Shown: positions 9,523-19,808, counted from the first letter of the stretch. The stretch is 64,000 nt of DNA from Pseudomonas sp. Tri1 (GCF_017968885.1 NZ_CP072913.1:5868501-5932500); one strand, 5' to 3'. Notes: generated by a model from the letters alone, not told the origin. Numbers and translations are program-made.

Positions 9523-10680
9523 TCAGTTGAACAAGCCGTAGAAGAATAGACGGATGCTATCCCACATGCGGCGGAAGATACCACCTTCCTCGACCGCGTC
9601 CAGAGCGATCAGGTCAGCGCTGTGCACCACTTTGTCGTCCAGTTTGACTTCGACTTTACCGATCACATCACCCTTGGCGATGGGGGCGGTCAGTTGCGGG
9701 TTCATGGTCATGCTGGCAGCGAGCTTCTTGAGCTGGCCTTTAGGCAGGGTCATGGTCAGGTCCTGGGCCAAGCCGGCCTTCACCTGATTGGTGGTGCCTT
9801 TCCAGACTTGGGCCTGGGCCAGTTCGGTGCCCTTCTGGTAGAAGGTCTGGGTTTCGAAGAAACGGAAGCCGTAGGTCAACAGCTTCTGGGTCTCGGCGGC
9901 ACGGGCCACTTCGCTGCTGGTGCCGAAGACGACGGCGATCAGGCGCATGCCGTCACGGACAGCCGAAGACACCATGCAGTAGCCGGCTTCGTCGGTGTGA
10001 CCGGTCTTGAGGCCATCGACGGTCTTGTCGCGCCACAGCAGCAGGTTGCGGTTAGGCTGCTTGATGCCATTCCAGAAGAATTCTTTCTGGGAATAGATGG
10101 CGTAGTGCGCCGGGTCTTCATGAATGATTGCCCGCGCCAGGATCGCCATGTCGTGCGCCGAGGAGTAGTGCTCGGGGTTCGGCAGGCCGGTGGGGTTCAT
10201 GAAGTGGGTATTGGTCATGCCCAGGTCGGCGACAGTCTTGTTCATCATGTCGGCGAACGCATCTTCGCTGCCGGCGATGTGCTCCGACAGGGCGACGCTG
10301 GCGTCGTTGCCAGACTGGATGATGATGCCGTGCAGCAAGTCGCTGACGGTCACTTGCGAGCCGACCTTGATGAACATCCGCGAACCGCCGGTGCGCCAGG
10401 CGTTTTCGCTGACGGTCACCGGATCGTTTTCACCGATCTGGCCGCGACGGATTTCCAGGGTCGCGATGTAGGCGGTCATCAGCTTGGTCAGGCTGGCCGG
10501 TGGCAAGCGCTGGTCACCGTTGTTCTCCACCAGCACCTCGCCGCTGCTGGCATCCATGAGCACAAAGGCTTTAGCGGCCAATTGAGGGGGAGCCGGCATC
10601 ATCTCGACCGCGAACGCGGCCGGTGAGAGCAGCAGCGGGACTAGCAGGCAAAGGCGTTTGGCAAAGGTGGTGATGTTCAT
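9523..10680 (-). CDS. dacC: D-alanyl-D-alanine carboxypeptidase (PBP5/6 family)
   Basis: Low-molecular-weight penicillin-binding protein that trims the terminal D-Ala of peptidoglycan pentapeptides. From ATG 10680 (MNITTFAKRLCLLVPLLLSPAAFA) the 385-residue product has a Sec signal peptide. The serine-protease-like motifs are SLTKLMT (SxxK, about residue 60), SGNDA (SxN) and KTGHT (KTG). The PBP5_C domain and a C-terminal amphipathic helix (MWDSIRLFFYGLFN) that anchors it to the inner membrane complete it. The frame extends 13 codons upstream without a signal-like sequence, so 10680 is preferred. Confidence 0.96.
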   Translation of the reverse strand: MNITTFAKRLCLLVPLLLSPAAFAVEMMPAPPQLAAKAFVLMDASSGEVLVENNGDQRLPPASLTKLMTAYIATLEIRRGQIGENDPVTVSENAWRTGGSRMFIKVGSQVTVSDLLHGIIIQSGNDASVALSEHIAGSEDAFADMMNKTVADLGMTNTHFMNPTGLPNPEHYSSAHDMAILARAIIHEDPAHYAIYSQKEFFWNGIKQPNRNLLLWRDKTVDGLKTGHTDEAGYCMVSSAVRDGMRLIAVVFGTSSEVARAAETQKLLTYGFRFFETQTFYQKGTELAQAQVWKGTTNQVKAGLAQDLTMTLPKGQLKKLAASMTMNPQLTAPIAKGDVIGKVEVKLDDKVVHSADLIALDAVEEGGIFRRMWDSIRLFFYGLFN

Positions 10681-10847
10681 CCGTCTCTCGAAATCGCTAA
10701 TGGGACTGCCCGAAGGCAAAACTAAACAGGCAGCTTTCTAACGAGCTGCCGCGTATTTAAGTTGCTCACTCACAACCCTTGCCGGGCTTTTGTTATTCAT
10801 GGAGCCAACAACCTGACCCGCTCCTACCGCAAGCGGGCCTCAATCAA

Positions 10848-11873
10848 CTACTCGGCGGTGACCAGGCTCGGCGAACCGAGATTGGCCAGGCGCACACTGT
10901 TCTGCACCTGCTGGACCTCACCCGGAGATCCGATCGGCCCCAGGCGCACCCGATGCAGTGTCTGCTGGTTGCGCACGATCGAGCTGATGAACACCGGGGC
11001 GCTCACCATCGAGCTGAGCTTGGACCTCAACAGTTCTGCAGCGTCCGGGTTGGCGAATGCGCCCACCTGCAGATACTGGCCAGACGCTGTTGCAGAAGCG
11101 TTTTTTTTTGCGTCGAGCTGAACGGGCACTACGGCCGCCGCGTGCTGCTGCGGCGGTGGCGTCCACTGCTCGACCGTACCGGTGGAGGCCGTCACGGTCG
11201 GCGCGGCATTTTGCGCCACTTTCGGCTCGTTGAGCATCAAAGGCGCCGGACGGCCGCGCTGGGCCCACCACTCCTGCGGGTCGATGCCTTCGACCTTGAC
11301 CCGCGCGGTGCCGATTTCAGCGTAACCGAGTTTTTTCGCCGCCGCATACGACAGGTCGATGATGCGGTCGGAGTAGAACGGCCCACGGTCATTGACCCGC
11401 AGGATCACGCTCTTGTTGTTGTCCAGGTTGGTCACCCGCACGTAGCTGGGCAGCGGCAAGGTCTTGTGGGCCGCGCTCATGCCATACAGGTCATAGACCT
11501 CGCCATTGGCGGTGTTCTGGCCGTGGAACTTGGTGCCGTACCAGGACGCCGTGCCCGACGCGACATAGCGCTTGGAGTCGCTCAGCGGGAAATAGGTCTT
11601 GCCCAGCACCGTGTACGGGTTGGCCTTGTAGGGACCGGTGTGCAGGGTCGGCGTCGCGTCGGGAATGCGCGAGACGTCCACGTCCCACCACGGCGCGCCA
11701 TCCTTGTGGGCCCGGTTGATGTCCAGGCCTGGCGTGGCGCGTACGGCGGTGGAGCCTTTCTGGGTCGGCGCGCGGCTGGTCGAACAACTGACGACCAGCA
11801 GCGACAACGCAGCCAACGCCACGAGCTTGAGGGGCTTGGCTTTCAGGGGTTGATAGGTAGGCAATGCCTGCAT
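10848..11873 (-). CDS. rlpA: Septal-ring lipoprotein lytic transglycosylase RlpA
   Basis: Outer-membrane lipoprotein which, in P. aeruginosa, degrades peptide-free (denuded) glycan strands at the septum. The 341-residue product has the lipobox LLVVSCSTS, a double-psi beta-barrel domain (about 100-200: GTASWYGTKFHGQNTANGEVYD ... VILRVNDRGPFYSDRIIDLSYAAA) with the catalytic Asp/His region, and a C-terminal SPOR domain (about 270-341: GQYLQVGAFANPDAAELLRSKL) that targets the septum. Its start overlaps the sltB1 stop by one base (TAATG). Confidence 0.96.
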   Translation of the reverse strand: MQALPTYQPLKAKPLKLVALAALSLLVVSCSTSRAPTQKGSTAVRATPGLDINRAHKDGAPWWDVDVSRIPDATPTLHTGPYKANPYTVLGKTYFPLSDSKRYVASGTASWYGTKFHGQNTANGEVYDLYGMSAAHKTLPLPSYVRVTNLDNNKSVILRVNDRGPFYSDRIIDLSYAAAKKLGYAEIGTARVKVEGIDPQEWWAQRGRPAPLMLNEPKVAQNAAPTVTASTGTVEQWTPPPQQHAAAVVPVQLDAKKNASATASGQYLQVGAFANPDAAELLRSKLSSMVSAPVFISSIVRNQQTLHRVRLGPIGSPGEVQQVQNSVRLANLGSPSLVTAE

Positions 11874-12883
11874 TATTTGACGCCCCGTGCTTTGACCAGC
11901 TCTTCAGACAGTTGATATACAGCCATGGCGTACATCACGCTGCGGTTATAACGCGTAATCGCGTAGAAATTCTTCAGGCCCATCCAATATTCGGGGCCCT
12001 GCTCGCCTTCGAGGCGGATCGCGGTGACCAGCATGTCATCACGCAGCGCATCATGACTCGACCAGCCCAGCGCCCGCAACTCCCCGACGGTTTTCGTCGG
12101 CTCCAGGCCCTCGGTCAAGCCCTCGTCCACCCGGTCGCCACGTACGTCGGCGCGGCTGACCACCGGCTCACCGGCAGCCCAGCCGTGGCGTTTGAAATAG
12201 CTGGCAACACTGCCGATGGCGTCGGTCGGGTTGGTCCAGATATTAATGTGGCCGTCGCCGTCAAAATCCACCGCATAGGCGCGAAAACTGCTGGGCATGA
12301 ACTGCGGCAAGCCCATGGCTCCAGCGTAGGAGCCCTTGAGCGTCAACGGGTCGACCTGCTCTTCCCGGGCCAACAGGAGGAACTCACGCAGCTCCTTGCG
12401 GAAGAACTCGGCGCGCGGCGGGAAATCGAAGCCCAGGGTCGACAGCGCGTCGATCACCCGGAAATTCCCGGTGTTGCGGCCAAAGAAGGTCTCCACGCCA
12501 ATGATGGACACGATGACCTGGGCCGGTACGCCGTACTCCTGCTCGGCACGGGCCAGCGCGGCCTCGTGCTGGCGCCAGAAGTCCACGCCCCGGGCGATGC
12601 GCGCCTCGGTGATGAACATCGGCCGGTACTCGCTCCACTGCTTGACCCGCTCGGCAGGCCGGGAGATCGCGTCGAGGATCGACTGCTTGCGTTCGGCCTC
12701 GCGGAACACCCCCATCAGCTGTTCACCGGCAAACCCGTAGTCGCGGGTCATTTCGCCGACGAATTCGGCCACTTGGGGCGAGCCTTCGTAGTCGCCGGCC
12801 AAGGCGTGCGGTGCACCGCCCAGGAAGCCGACCAGGCCAATCCACGGCACATGCCGCGTCGACCAACCACGCATTGCTTGCAT
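11873..12883 (-). CDS. sltB1: Soluble lytic murein transglycosylase B (SltB1/MltB family)
   Basis: Peptidoglycan lytic transglycosylase of family 3. The 336-residue product from ATG 12883 (MQAMRGW) has a Sec signal peptide ending near HALAG without a lipobox, which fits the soluble SltB1 rather than lipid-anchored MltB. The catalytic Glu lies in IGVETFFGRNTG; YAGAMGLPQFMPSSF and VDFDGDGHINIW are family landmarks. The AAGGTGAAGAG ribosome site precedes 12883. It lies between rodA and rlpA in a conserved cell-wall operon. Confidence 0.95.
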   Translation of the reverse strand: MQAMRGWSTRHVPWIGLVGFLGGAPHALAGDYEGSPQVAEFVGEMTRDYGFAGEQLMGVFREAERKQSILDAISRPAERVKQWSEYRPMFITEARIARGVDFWRQHEAALARAEQEYGVPAQVIVSIIGVETFFGRNTGNFRVIDALSTLGFDFPPRAEFFRKELREFLLLAREEQVDPLTLKGSYAGAMGLPQFMPSSFRAYAVDFDGDGHINIWTNPTDAIGSVASYFKRHGWAAGEPVVSRADVRGDRVDEGLTEGLEPTKTVGELRALGWSSHDALRDDMLVTAIRLEGEQGPEYWMGLKNFYAITRYNRSVMYAMAVYQLSEELVKARGVK

Positions 12884-12900
12884 TAAACTCTTCACCTTAT

Positions 12901-14046
12901 TCAAACCTGCGCGATCCACTTGCGATGGGTATGGATCGACATCAAAACCCCAAACGCTGACAGTAGTGTCACCAGCGAAGTTCCTCCGTAGCTAATGAAT
13001 GGCAACGGCACCCCCACAACCGGCAACAGGCCACTGACCATACCGATGTTGACGAAAACATAAACAAAAAACGTCATGGTCAGGCTGCCCGCGAGCAACT
13101 TGCCGAACAATGTCTGGGCCTGGGCGGTGATCACCAACCCGCGACCGATCAGCAGCAGATAGATCAACAGCAAGACGCAGATACCCACCAGGCCGAACTC
13201 CTCGCCCATCACGGCGATGATGAAGTCGGTGTGGCTTTCCGGCAAAAAGTCCAGGTGCGATTGAGTGCCCATCAGCCAGCCCTTGCCGAACACCCCGCCG
13301 GAGCCGATGGCGGCCTTGGACTGGATGATGTTCCAGCCGGTGCCCAGCGGGTCGCTCTCCGGGTCGAGGAAGGTCAGGATTCGTTGCTTCTGGTAGTCGT
13401 GCATCACGAAGTACCACATGGCCACCGACACCGGTACGGCGATGGCGATGACGCTGAGGATCCAGCGCCAGCGCAACCCGCCCATGAACAGCACGAAAGC
13501 GCCACCGGCCAGGATCAGCAGCGAAGTGCCGAGGTCCGGCTGGCGCACGATCAGGATGAACGGGATACCGATCAGCAACAGGCTGATGCACACATGCTTG
13601 AGCTGGGGCGGCAAGGTGCGTTTGGACAGGTACCAGGCGATGGTCGCCGGCATGATGATCTTGAGGAATTCCGAAGGCTGGAAGCGGATCACCCCGGGGA
13701 TGTTGATCCAGCGCGTGGCGCCCATGGCGTTGTGGCCCATCACGTCCACCACCACCAGCAAGCTCACGCCCACCACATAGGCCAGCGGCACCCAGCGCGC
13801 CATGAAGCGCGGCTCGAGCTGGGCGATGACGATCATCGACACCAGGCCGATGCCGAACGAAGTGGCTTGCTTGGCCAGCAAGTCCCAGCTCTTGCCGCTG
13901 GCCGAATACAGCACGAACAGGCTACCGGCGGCCAGAGTCAGCAGCAGGATCAGCAGCGGGCCGTCGATGTGCATGCGCTGCAACAGCGTGGCACGCCGGC
14001 GCATCACGTCTTCGCTGGAGAGGATCCGGTCGAAATTATTCTTCAC
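12901..14046 (-). CDS. rodA: Rod-shape SEDS glycosyltransferase RodA
   Basis: SEDS-family peptidoglycan polymerase of the elongasome, partner of PBP2. The 381-residue product has about ten membrane segments, with the conserved FLPESHTDFIIAVMGEEFG and PLPFISYGGTSL segments. The likely start is GTG 14046 (VKNNFDRILSSEDVMRRR), which has a GGAGG site nine bases upstream and overlaps the mrdA stop by 11 bases. Longer open sequence upstream overlaps mrdA and is spurious. Confidence 0.95.
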   Translation of the reverse strand: MKNNFDRILSSEDVMRRRATLLQRMHIDGPLLILLLTLAAGSLFVLYSASGKSWDLLAKQATSFGIGLVSMIVIAQLEPRFMARWVPLAYVVGVSLLVVVDVMGHNAMGATRWINIPGVIRFQPSEFLKIIMPATIAWYLSKRTLPPQLKHVCISLLLIGIPFILIVRQPDLGTSLLILAGGAFVLFMGGLRWRWILSVIAIAVPVSVAMWYFVMHDYQKQRILTFLDPESDPLGTGWNIIQSKAAIGSGGVFGKGWLMGTQSHLDFLPESHTDFIIAVMGEEFGLVGICVLLLIYLLLIGRGLVITAQAQTLFGKLLAGSLTMTFFVYVFVNIGMVSGLLPVVGVPLPFISYGGTSLVTLLSAFGVLMSIHTHRKWIAQV

Positions 14047-15931
14047 GGGCCGTAGCCTCCGCAGTGGTGGGGCTTGCGTATTCAGGCTTGAGCTGGCCGT
14101 GCTCATCCAGCAGCCAGGCATCCATGATCTGGCGCACCACCGGCGCGGCGACGCCCGAGCCGGACTCACCGTTCTCGACCATCACCGACACGACGATTTT
14201 CGGGTTGTCGGCGGGCGCGAAACCGACGAACAAGGCGTGGTCGCGGTGGCGTTCCTGGACCTTGGAGCGGTCGTACTTCTCGCCCTGTTTGATGGCGACG
14301 ACCTGGGCCGTACCGCTCTTGCCGGCAATGCGGTATTGCGCACCGATGGCCGCCTTGCGCGCGGTGCCTCGGGCACCGTGCATCACCTGCTGCATGCCGT
14401 TGTTGACCTTCTGCCAGTCCGACGGATTGTGCAGGATGATGTCCGGCATCGGGTTCGGGTCTACTGGTTTCTGGCCTTCGATGGTCTTGGCCAGGTGCGG
14501 GCGATACCACTTGCCCTTGCTCGCCACCAGGGCCGTGGCCTGGGCCAGTTGCAGCGGTGTGGCCTGCATGTAGCCCTGGCCGATCCCCAGGATCAGGGTT
14601 TCACCGGGGAACCACGCCTGGCGACGGGTCGCACGCTTCCACTCCCGGGACGGCATCAGGCCGGGGGACTCTTCGAACATGTCCAACGAGACTTTCTGGC
14701 CGATGCCGAACTTGCCCAAGTAGGACGACAGCCGATCGATCCCCAGCTTATGGGCCAGGTCATAGAAGTAGGTGTCGTTGGACCGCATGATCGCCGTTTC
14801 CAGGTCCACATAACCGTCGCCGGTGCGGTTCCAGTTGCGGTACTTGTGGTCATAGTTGGGCAGCATGTAGTAACCCGGGTCATAGACCCGGCTCGAAGCG
14901 TTGACCACGCCGGAGTCCAGCCCGGCAATCGCCACGGCCGGCTTGATGGTCGAGCCCGGCGGATACAGGCCGCGCAGTACACGGTTGAACAACGGCCGGT
15001 CGATGGAATCGCGCAACTCGGAGTAAGCCTTGAAGCTGATCCCGGTGACGAACAGGTTCGGGTCGAAACTCGGCTGGCTGACCATCGCCAGGACCTCGCC
15101 GGTGTTCGGATCCAGCGCCACCACCGCACCACGACGACCGCCCAGCGCCGCTTCGGCGGCTTCCTGCAACTTGATGTCCAGGCTCAGGACGATGTCCTTG
15201 CCGGGGATCGGGTCGGTGCGCTTGAGCACGCGCAACACGCGGCCACGGGCGTTGGTCTCGACTTCTTCGTACCCCACCTGGCCATGCAGCTCGGGCTCGT
15301 AGAAGCGCTCGATGCCAGTCTTGCCGATATGGTGCGTACCGCTGTAATTGACCGGATCGAGGGTCTTGAGCTCTTTCTCGTTGATCCGCCCCATGTAGCC
15401 GACCGAGTGGGCAAAGTGCGCCCCCTGGGGATAGTGCCGCACCAACTGCGCCACCACCTCGACGCCGGGCAGGCGGAACTGGTTCACGGCGATCAGGGCG
15501 ATCTGCTCTTCGGTCAGCTCGAACAGGATCGGCACCGGCTCGAACGGCCGTCGGCCCTGGCGCATGCGCTTCTCGAAGATCGCCCGATCCTCGGGCGTCA
15601 GCTGCAGCACTTCGACGATCACGTCGAGCACATGCTGCCAATCCCCGGAGCGCTCGCGGGTCATGCTCAGGCTGAAGCTGGGGCGGTTATCCGCCACCAC
15701 CACGCCATTACGGTCGAAAATCAGCCCGCGGGTCGGCGGAATCGGTTGCACATGCACCCGGTTGTTTTCCGACAGGGTCGAGTGGTACTCGTACTGGATC
15801 ACCTGGAGGAAATACAGCCGCGCGATCAGCACGCCGATCAGCGTCACCACCGTGATGGCGCCGAACACGACGCGGCCTCGCACCAGGCGGGCGTCTTTTT
15901 CGTGGTCCTTGATGCGGATCGGCTGGGGCAT
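14036..15931 (-). CDS. mrdA: Penicillin-binding protein 2 (elongasome transpeptidase)
   Basis: Class B PBP that cross-links side-wall peptidoglycan with RodA. The 631-residue product starts at ATG 15931 (MPQPIRIKDHEKDARLVRGR) and has one N-terminal membrane anchor (VVFGAITVVTLIGVLIARLYFL). The pedestal domain includes IPPTRGLIFDRNG. The transpeptidase motifs are STIK (GSTIKPAVAIAG), SND (MRSNDTYFYD) and KSGTAQ. It overlaps rodA and lies 10 bp after rlmH. Confidence 0.96.
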   Translation of the reverse strand: MPQPIRIKDHEKDARLVRGRVVFGAITVVTLIGVLIARLYFLQVIQYEYHSTLSENNRVHVQPIPPTRGLIFDRNGVVVADNRPSFSLSMTRERSGDWQHVLDVIVEVLQLTPEDRAIFEKRMRQGRRPFEPVPILFELTEEQIALIAVNQFRLPGVEVVAQLVRHYPQGAHFAHSVGYMGRINEKELKTLDPVNYSGTHHIGKTGIERFYEPELHGQVGYEEVETNARGRVLRVLKRTDPIPGKDIVLSLDIKLQEAAEAALGGRRGAVVALDPNTGEVLAMVSQPSFDPNLFVTGISFKAYSELRDSIDRPLFNRVLRGLYPPGSTIKPAVAIAGLDSGVVNASSRVYDPGYYMLPNYDHKYRNWNRTGDGYVDLETAIMRSNDTYFYDLAHKLGIDRLSSYLGKFGIGQKVSLDMFEESPGLMPSREWKRATRRQAWFPGETLILGIGQGYMQATPLQLAQATALVASKGKWYRPHLAKTIEGQKPVDPNPMPDIILHNPSDWQKVNNGMQQVMHGARGTARKAAIGAQYRIAGKSGTAQVVAIKQGEKYDRSKVQERHRDHALFVGFAPADNPKIVVSVMVENGESGSGVAAPVVRQIMDAWLLDEHGQLKPEYASPTTAEATAREE

Positions 15932-15941
15932 GAGGGCAGGA

Positions 15942-16409
15942 TTACTTGTGATAAGGGTGCCCGGACAGGACTGTCCAGGCACGATACAACTGTTCGCCGA
16001 TCAGGATCCGCACCAGCGGGTGCGGCAACGTCAACGGCGACAACGACCAACGCTGATCGGCCCGGGCACAGACTTCCGGCGCCAGCCCTTCCGGGCCGCC
16101 GACCATGAAATTGACCGTGCGCGAATCCAGCCGCCAGCGATCGAGTTCCACCGCCAGTTGCTCGGTGCTCCAGGGCTTGCCGTGGACTTCGAGGGTGACG
16201 ATGCGCTCGTTCGGCCCGACCTTGGCCAGCATGGCTTCGCCTTCCTGGCGAATAAAGCGCGCCACATCGGCGTTCTTGCCACGGGTATTGAGCGGAATTT
16301 CCACCAGTTCCAGGGCCAGCTCGGATGGAAGACGCTTGGCATATTCATGCCAGCCTTCTTCCACCCACTTGGGCATGCGAGAACCGACAGCGATCAGGCG
16401 CAGTCGCAC
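15942..16409 (-). CDS. rlmH: 23S rRNA (pseudouridine1915-N3)-methyltransferase RlmH
   Basis: SPOUT-class methyltransferase acting on pseudouridine 1915 in helix 69 of 23S rRNA in 70S ribosomes. The length of 155 residues is exact for the family. It begins [16 protein letters not shown]. The SAM-binding trefoil-knot motif [13 protein letters not shown] and the C-terminal [17 protein letters not shown] are both intact. It is the third gene of the rsfS-rlmH-mrdA-rodA unit. Confidence 0.97.
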   Translation of the reverse strand: MRLRLIAVGSRMPKWVEEGWHEYAKRLPSELALELVEIPLNTRGKNADVARFIRQEGEAMLAKVGPNERIVTLEVHGKPWSTEQLAVELDRWRLDSRTVNFMVGGPEGLAPEVCARADQRWSLSPLTLPHPLVRILIGEQLYRAWTVLSGHPYHK

Positions 16410-16418
16410 AGCGGTCCC

Positions 16419-16913
16419 TTATTGCTGGTCTTTGTTGAGCTTGGTGAAATGCTCATGGGTGTTTTCCGGGCTGTGGTGCGCGGCGCTGGCCGAACGGCTC
16501 TGCTCGGCACCAGCCCACAGACGCTCCAGGTCATAGAACTGGCGCGCCGAGGCGGTCATCATGTGCACGATGACGTCGTCCATATCCAGCAGCACCCAGT
16601 CGCTGTCGCCCTTGCCTTCTTCACCCAGCGGCTTGACGCCCTGGGCCTTGACCGCTTCGCGGACCTTATCCAGCATCGCGCCGATCTGGCGGTTGGAGGT
16701 ACCGGTGGCGATGATCATGTAGTCCGTGATGCTCTGCTTTTCACGAACGTCGATCACCTGGATATCCTGGGCCTTGACGTCTTCCAGGGCCGCCACGGCT
16801 ACCTTGACCAGCTCTTCGCCGGCCAGTGCCACGCCGGTATGGGCCTCTACAGGCAGCGGTGCGCTTTTGAACGTGCCTTTGCGCTTTACTTTGTTTACGT
16901 CTTTGTCAGTCAT
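16419..16913 (-). CDS. rsfS: Ribosome silencing factor RsfS
   Basis: Binds ribosomal protein uL14 (L14) and blocks subunit joining when nutrients are low. The conserved RsfS/Iojap domain occupies about residues 35-140: VKVAVAALEDVKAQDIQVIDV, QSITDYMIIATGTSNRQI, GDSDWVLLDMDDVIVHMMT and YDLERLW. The 164-residue product has a basic N-terminal extension (MTDKDVNKVKRKGTFKSA) and a low-complexity tail. It lies downstream of nadD, the usual arrangement. Confidence 0.95.
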   Translation of the reverse strand: MTDKDVNKVKRKGTFKSAPLPVEAHTGVALAGEELVKVAVAALEDVKAQDIQVIDVREKQSITDYMIIATGTSNRQIGAMLDKVREAVKAQGVKPLGEEGKGDSDWVLLDMDDVIVHMMTASARQFYDLERLWAGAEQSRSASAAHHSPENTHEHFTKLNKDQQ

Positions 16914-16984
16914 ATAAAACTCGTTTTGCTCGTATGTTCGGGCGCTTCGCTACACGCATTCACGTGCCTTGAAGCGCGCCTTTT

Positions 16985-17641
16985 TCAGTTCGACGCACGG
17001 TACAGCCCGTGCGCATCGATGTAGGCCAGGACCGCGTCGGGCACCAGGAAACGTACCGACTTACCGCTGGCCAGCAGTTGACGGATCTGGGTGGCGGATA
17101 CCGCGAGCGGCGTCTGCCAGACGAATGCAATCTGTCCGCTCGGCCCTTTCAGGGCCAGCGGGTCGCTCACCGAGCGGGCCGCCAGCAGGTTGCGCAAGGC
17201 ATCCGGCGGCTCGCTGTCGGCATCCGGGCGTTGCAGCACCAGGATGTGGCAATGCTGGAGCAACTCTTCCCAGCGATGCCAAGTGGGCAGGCCGCAAAAT
17301 GCGTCCCAGCCCAGAAGCAGAAAAACCTGGGCATCGGCGGCCAGTTCGGCGCGCATCAGCTCCAGGGTATCAATGGTGTAGGACGGCTTGTCCCGCTGCA
17401 ATTCGCGGGCGTCCACCACCAACGGTGCCACACCGGCCACCGCGCACTCGACCATCGCCAGACGGTCCTGCGCCGACACCTGTGGCGTATCCCGGTGAGG
17501 CGGCCTGGCGCTGGGCGTCAGGCGTAGCTCATCGAGGGCCAGGGCATCGGCGACTTCCAGCGCACCGCGCAAATGGCCGATGTGCACCGGGTCGAACGTT
17601 CCACCCAGGATACCGATGCGCCGGGGCGGGGTTGTCGTCAC
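16985..17641 (-). CDS. nadD: Nicotinate-nucleotide adenylyltransferase
   Basis: Makes nicotinate adenine dinucleotide from NaMN and ATP in NAD synthesis. The nucleotidyltransferase fold starts with [18 protein letters not shown], containing the (H/T)xGH motif. The ISxTxIR counterpart is [21 protein letters not shown] near the C-terminus. The start is uncertain: GTG 17641 gives 218 residues and begins seven residues before RIGILGG, as usual for the family. The frame also reads to a GTG at 17704, inside the end of proA. Confidence 0.93.
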   Translation of the reverse strand: MTTTPPRRIGILGGTFDPVHIGHLRGALEVADALALDELRLTPSARPPHRDTPQVSAQDRLAMVECAVAGVAPLVVDARELQRDKPSYTIDTLELMRAELAADAQVFLLLGWDAFCGLPTWHRWEELLQHCHILVLQRPDADSEPPDALRNLLAARSVSDPLALKGPSGQIAFVWQTPLAVSATQIRQLLASGKSVRFLVPDAVLAYIDAHGLYRASN

Positions 17642-17669
17642 TGCGGCTGACGGGTCGAGATCGCCCAAG

Positions 17670-18941
17670 TCAGGCCGGCTCCTGTCCGCGCAACTGGCCG
17701 TCACCGACCACGATGTACTTCTCGCAGGTCAAGCCTTCCAGACCGACCGGGCCGCGGGCGTGCAGCTTATCAGTAGAAATGCCGATCTCGGCACCCAATC
17801 CGTATTCAAAGCCGTCGGCGAAGCAGGTCGGGGTGTTGATCATCACCGACGCCGAGTCCACTTCGGCCACGAAGCGCCGGGTTTCCCCGAGGTTTTCACT
17901 GACGATGGAGTCGGTGTGGTGCGAGCCGTGGCGATTGATATGGTCGATGGCCTGGTCGAGCCCGTCGACCACGCGGATCGACAGGATCGGCGCCAGGTAT
18001 TCGGTGTCCCAGTCTTCTTCAGTGGCGGCTACCGCCTCGATGATCGCCCGGGTGCGCTCGCAACCGCGCAGCTCGACGCCTTTTTCGCGGAACTGGGCCG
18101 CCATCGACGGCAGGAAGGCCTGGGCAACGGCCTGGTCCACCAGCAGGGTTTCCATCGCGCCACAGATGCCATAACGGTAGGTCTTGGCGTTGAAGGCGAT
18201 GCGCTGGGCTTTCGGCAACTCGGCGTGAGCGCTGACGTAGACGTGGCAGATGCCGTCCAGGTGCTTGATCACCGGTACGCGGGCATCGCGGCTGACCCGC
18301 TCGATCAGGCCCTTGCCACCACGCGGCACGATGACGTCGACGAACTCGGGCATGCTGATCAGCGCACCAACCGCGGCGCGGTCGGTGGTTTCCACCACTT
18401 GCACCACGGCGGCCGGCAGATCGGCTTCGGCCAGGCCGCGCTGGATGCAGGCGGCAATGGCGCGGTTGGAATGGATCGCCTCGGAACCGCCACGCAGGAT
18501 GGTCGCGTTACCCGACTTCAGGCACAGGCTCGCGGCGTCGATGGTCACGTTCGGCCGCGACTCGTAGATGATCCCGACCACGCCCAGGGGCACGCGCATC
18601 TTGCCGACCTGAATGCCCGACGGCCGATAGCTCATGTCACGAATCGCCCCAACCGGGTCCGGCAACGCCGCGACCTGGCGCAGGCCGACGATCATGCCGT
18701 CGATGCGGGCCGGGGTCAGCGCCAGGCGCTCGAGCATGGCCGGTTCGAGACCATTGGCCCGACCAGCGGCCAGGTCCAGCTCGTTGGCGGCGGACAACTC
18801 GGCGCGCGCAGCGTCCAGCGCATTGGCGGCGGCCTGCAGGGCGCGGTTTTTCTGCGCGGTGCTGGCACGGCCGATGATGCGCGACGCTTCACGAGCGGCG
18901 CGACCCAGGCGGGTCATGTAGTCAAGAACGGACTCAGTCAT
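17670..18941 (-). CDS. proA: Gamma-glutamyl phosphate reductase
   Basis: Reduces gamma-glutamyl phosphate to glutamate semialdehyde with NADPH, the second step of proline synthesis. The 423-residue product has the aldehyde-dehydrogenase-like fold. Motifs include [36 protein letters not shown] and VPRGGKGLI, with the catalytic Cys in LDGICHVYV. It is first in the minus-strand run proA-nadD-rsfS-rlmH-mrdA-rodA-sltB1-rlpA. The 187-bp gap to the divergent mpg gene should hold both promoters. Confidence 0.97.
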   Translation of the reverse strand: MTESVLDYMTRLGRAAREASRIIGRASTAQKNRALQAAANALDAARAELSAANELDLAAGRANGLEPAMLERLALTPARIDGMIVGLRQVAALPDPVGAIRDMSYRPSGIQVGKMRVPLGVVGIIYESRPNVTIDAASLCLKSGNATILRGGSEAIHSNRAIAACIQRGLAEADLPAAVVQVVETTDRAAVGALISMPEFVDVIVPRGGKGLIERVSRDARVPVIKHLDGICHVYVSAHAELPKAQRIAFNAKTYRYGICGAMETLLVDQAVAQAFLPSMAAQFREKGVELRGCERTRAIIEAVAATEEDWDTEYLAPILSIRVVDGLDQAIDHINRHGSHHTDSIVSENLGETRRFVAEVDSASVMINTPTCFADGFEYGLGAEIGISTDKLHARGPVGLEGLTCEKYIVVGDGQLRGQEPA

Positions 18942-19127
18942 GGTCTGTGTGGTCTTGGCAAAGAGGAAAGCGGCAGATTATAGCTGTCGTAACCCGCGAC
19001 TAACAGCATGGACTCGCAGTGGTGACCGGCGGAGGCGCAAAACTTGCGCAATTTGCCGGTGTTCAGCGGTGATTAAGCTTTCCATTGCTATCATCGCGCT
19101 TCCTTTGGCCTCACTTCGTTTATCGCC

Positions 19128-19808
19128 ATGACCGATTTGCCTCAATCGCCAAACGCCTTGCCCCATGCTTTTTTTGATCGCGATGCCCAGGTGCTGGCCC
19201 GTGACCTGCTGGGCAAAGTCATCCGTCACAAGGTCGGCGAGCTGTGGCTCAGCGCGCGGATCATCGAGACCGAAGCCTATTACTTCGCCGAAAAGGGCAG
19301 CCACGCGTCGCTGGGCTACACGGAAAAACGTAAGGCTTTGTTTCTGGATGGCGGCCACATCTATATGTATTACGCCCGGGGTGGCGATTCGCTGAATTTC
19401 AGCGCCCAGGGGCCCGGCAATGCGGTGCTGATCAAATCGGCGTACCCGTGGGTCGACGCCGTTTGCGGCCCGGCGAGCCTGGCGCAGATGCTGCTGAACA
19501 ACCCCGACGCCCAGGGCCGGCCACGCACACCGCAGAAACTCTGCGCCGGCCAGACCTTGCTGTGCAAGGCATTGGGGCTGAAAGTGCCGGACTGGGACGC
19601 CAAACGCTTCGACCCCGAGCGCTTGTTGGTGGAAGACGTCGGCGTGCCGACGGTCAATGCGATCCAGACCACCCGCCTGGGCATTCCCCAGGGACGGGAC
19701 GAACACCTGCCCTACCGCTTCGTCGACGCCGCCTACGCGCCGTGGTGCACCAGGAACCCGTTGCGGCGCGGGCAGGTCGAAGGGCGGGATTATTTTTTGC
19801 TTTCATGA
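19128..19808 (+). CDS. DNA-3-methyladenine glycosylase (AAG/MPG family)
   Basis: Base-excision repair enzyme removing alkylated purines. The 226-residue product matches the eukaryote-type AAG fold: ARDLLGKVIRH, ARIIETEAYYFAEKGSHAS (with the catalytic Glu in ETEAY), GHIYMYYARGGDSLNFS and a C-terminal PYRFVDAAYAPWCTRNPLR. It is divergent from proA, in the same place as the orthologue in P. aeruginosa. It is unrelated to the E. coli Tag and AlkA folds. Confidence 0.93.
   Translation: MTDLPQSPNALPHAFFDRDAQVLARDLLGKVIRHKVGELWLSARIIETEAYYFAEKGSHASLGYTEKRKALFLDGGHIYMYYARGGDSLNFSAQGPGNAVLIKSAYPWVDAVCGPASLAQMLLNNPDAQGRPRTPQKLCAGQTLLCKALGLKVPDWDAKRFDPERLLVEDVGVPTVNAIQTTRLGIPQGRDEHLPYRFVDAAYAPWCTRNPLRRGQVEGRDYFLLS

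Noticed and set aside
13802..16108. A 768-codon open frame on the plus strand opposite rodA, mrdA and rlmH, and similar long antisense frames opposite lptE-holA (2337-3323) and the SltB3-like gene (3742-5085)
   Set aside because: They lie opposite genes with complete catalytic motifs, have no recognisable domains, are rich in His, Gln and Arg, and are the usual side effect of GC-rich third codon positions.
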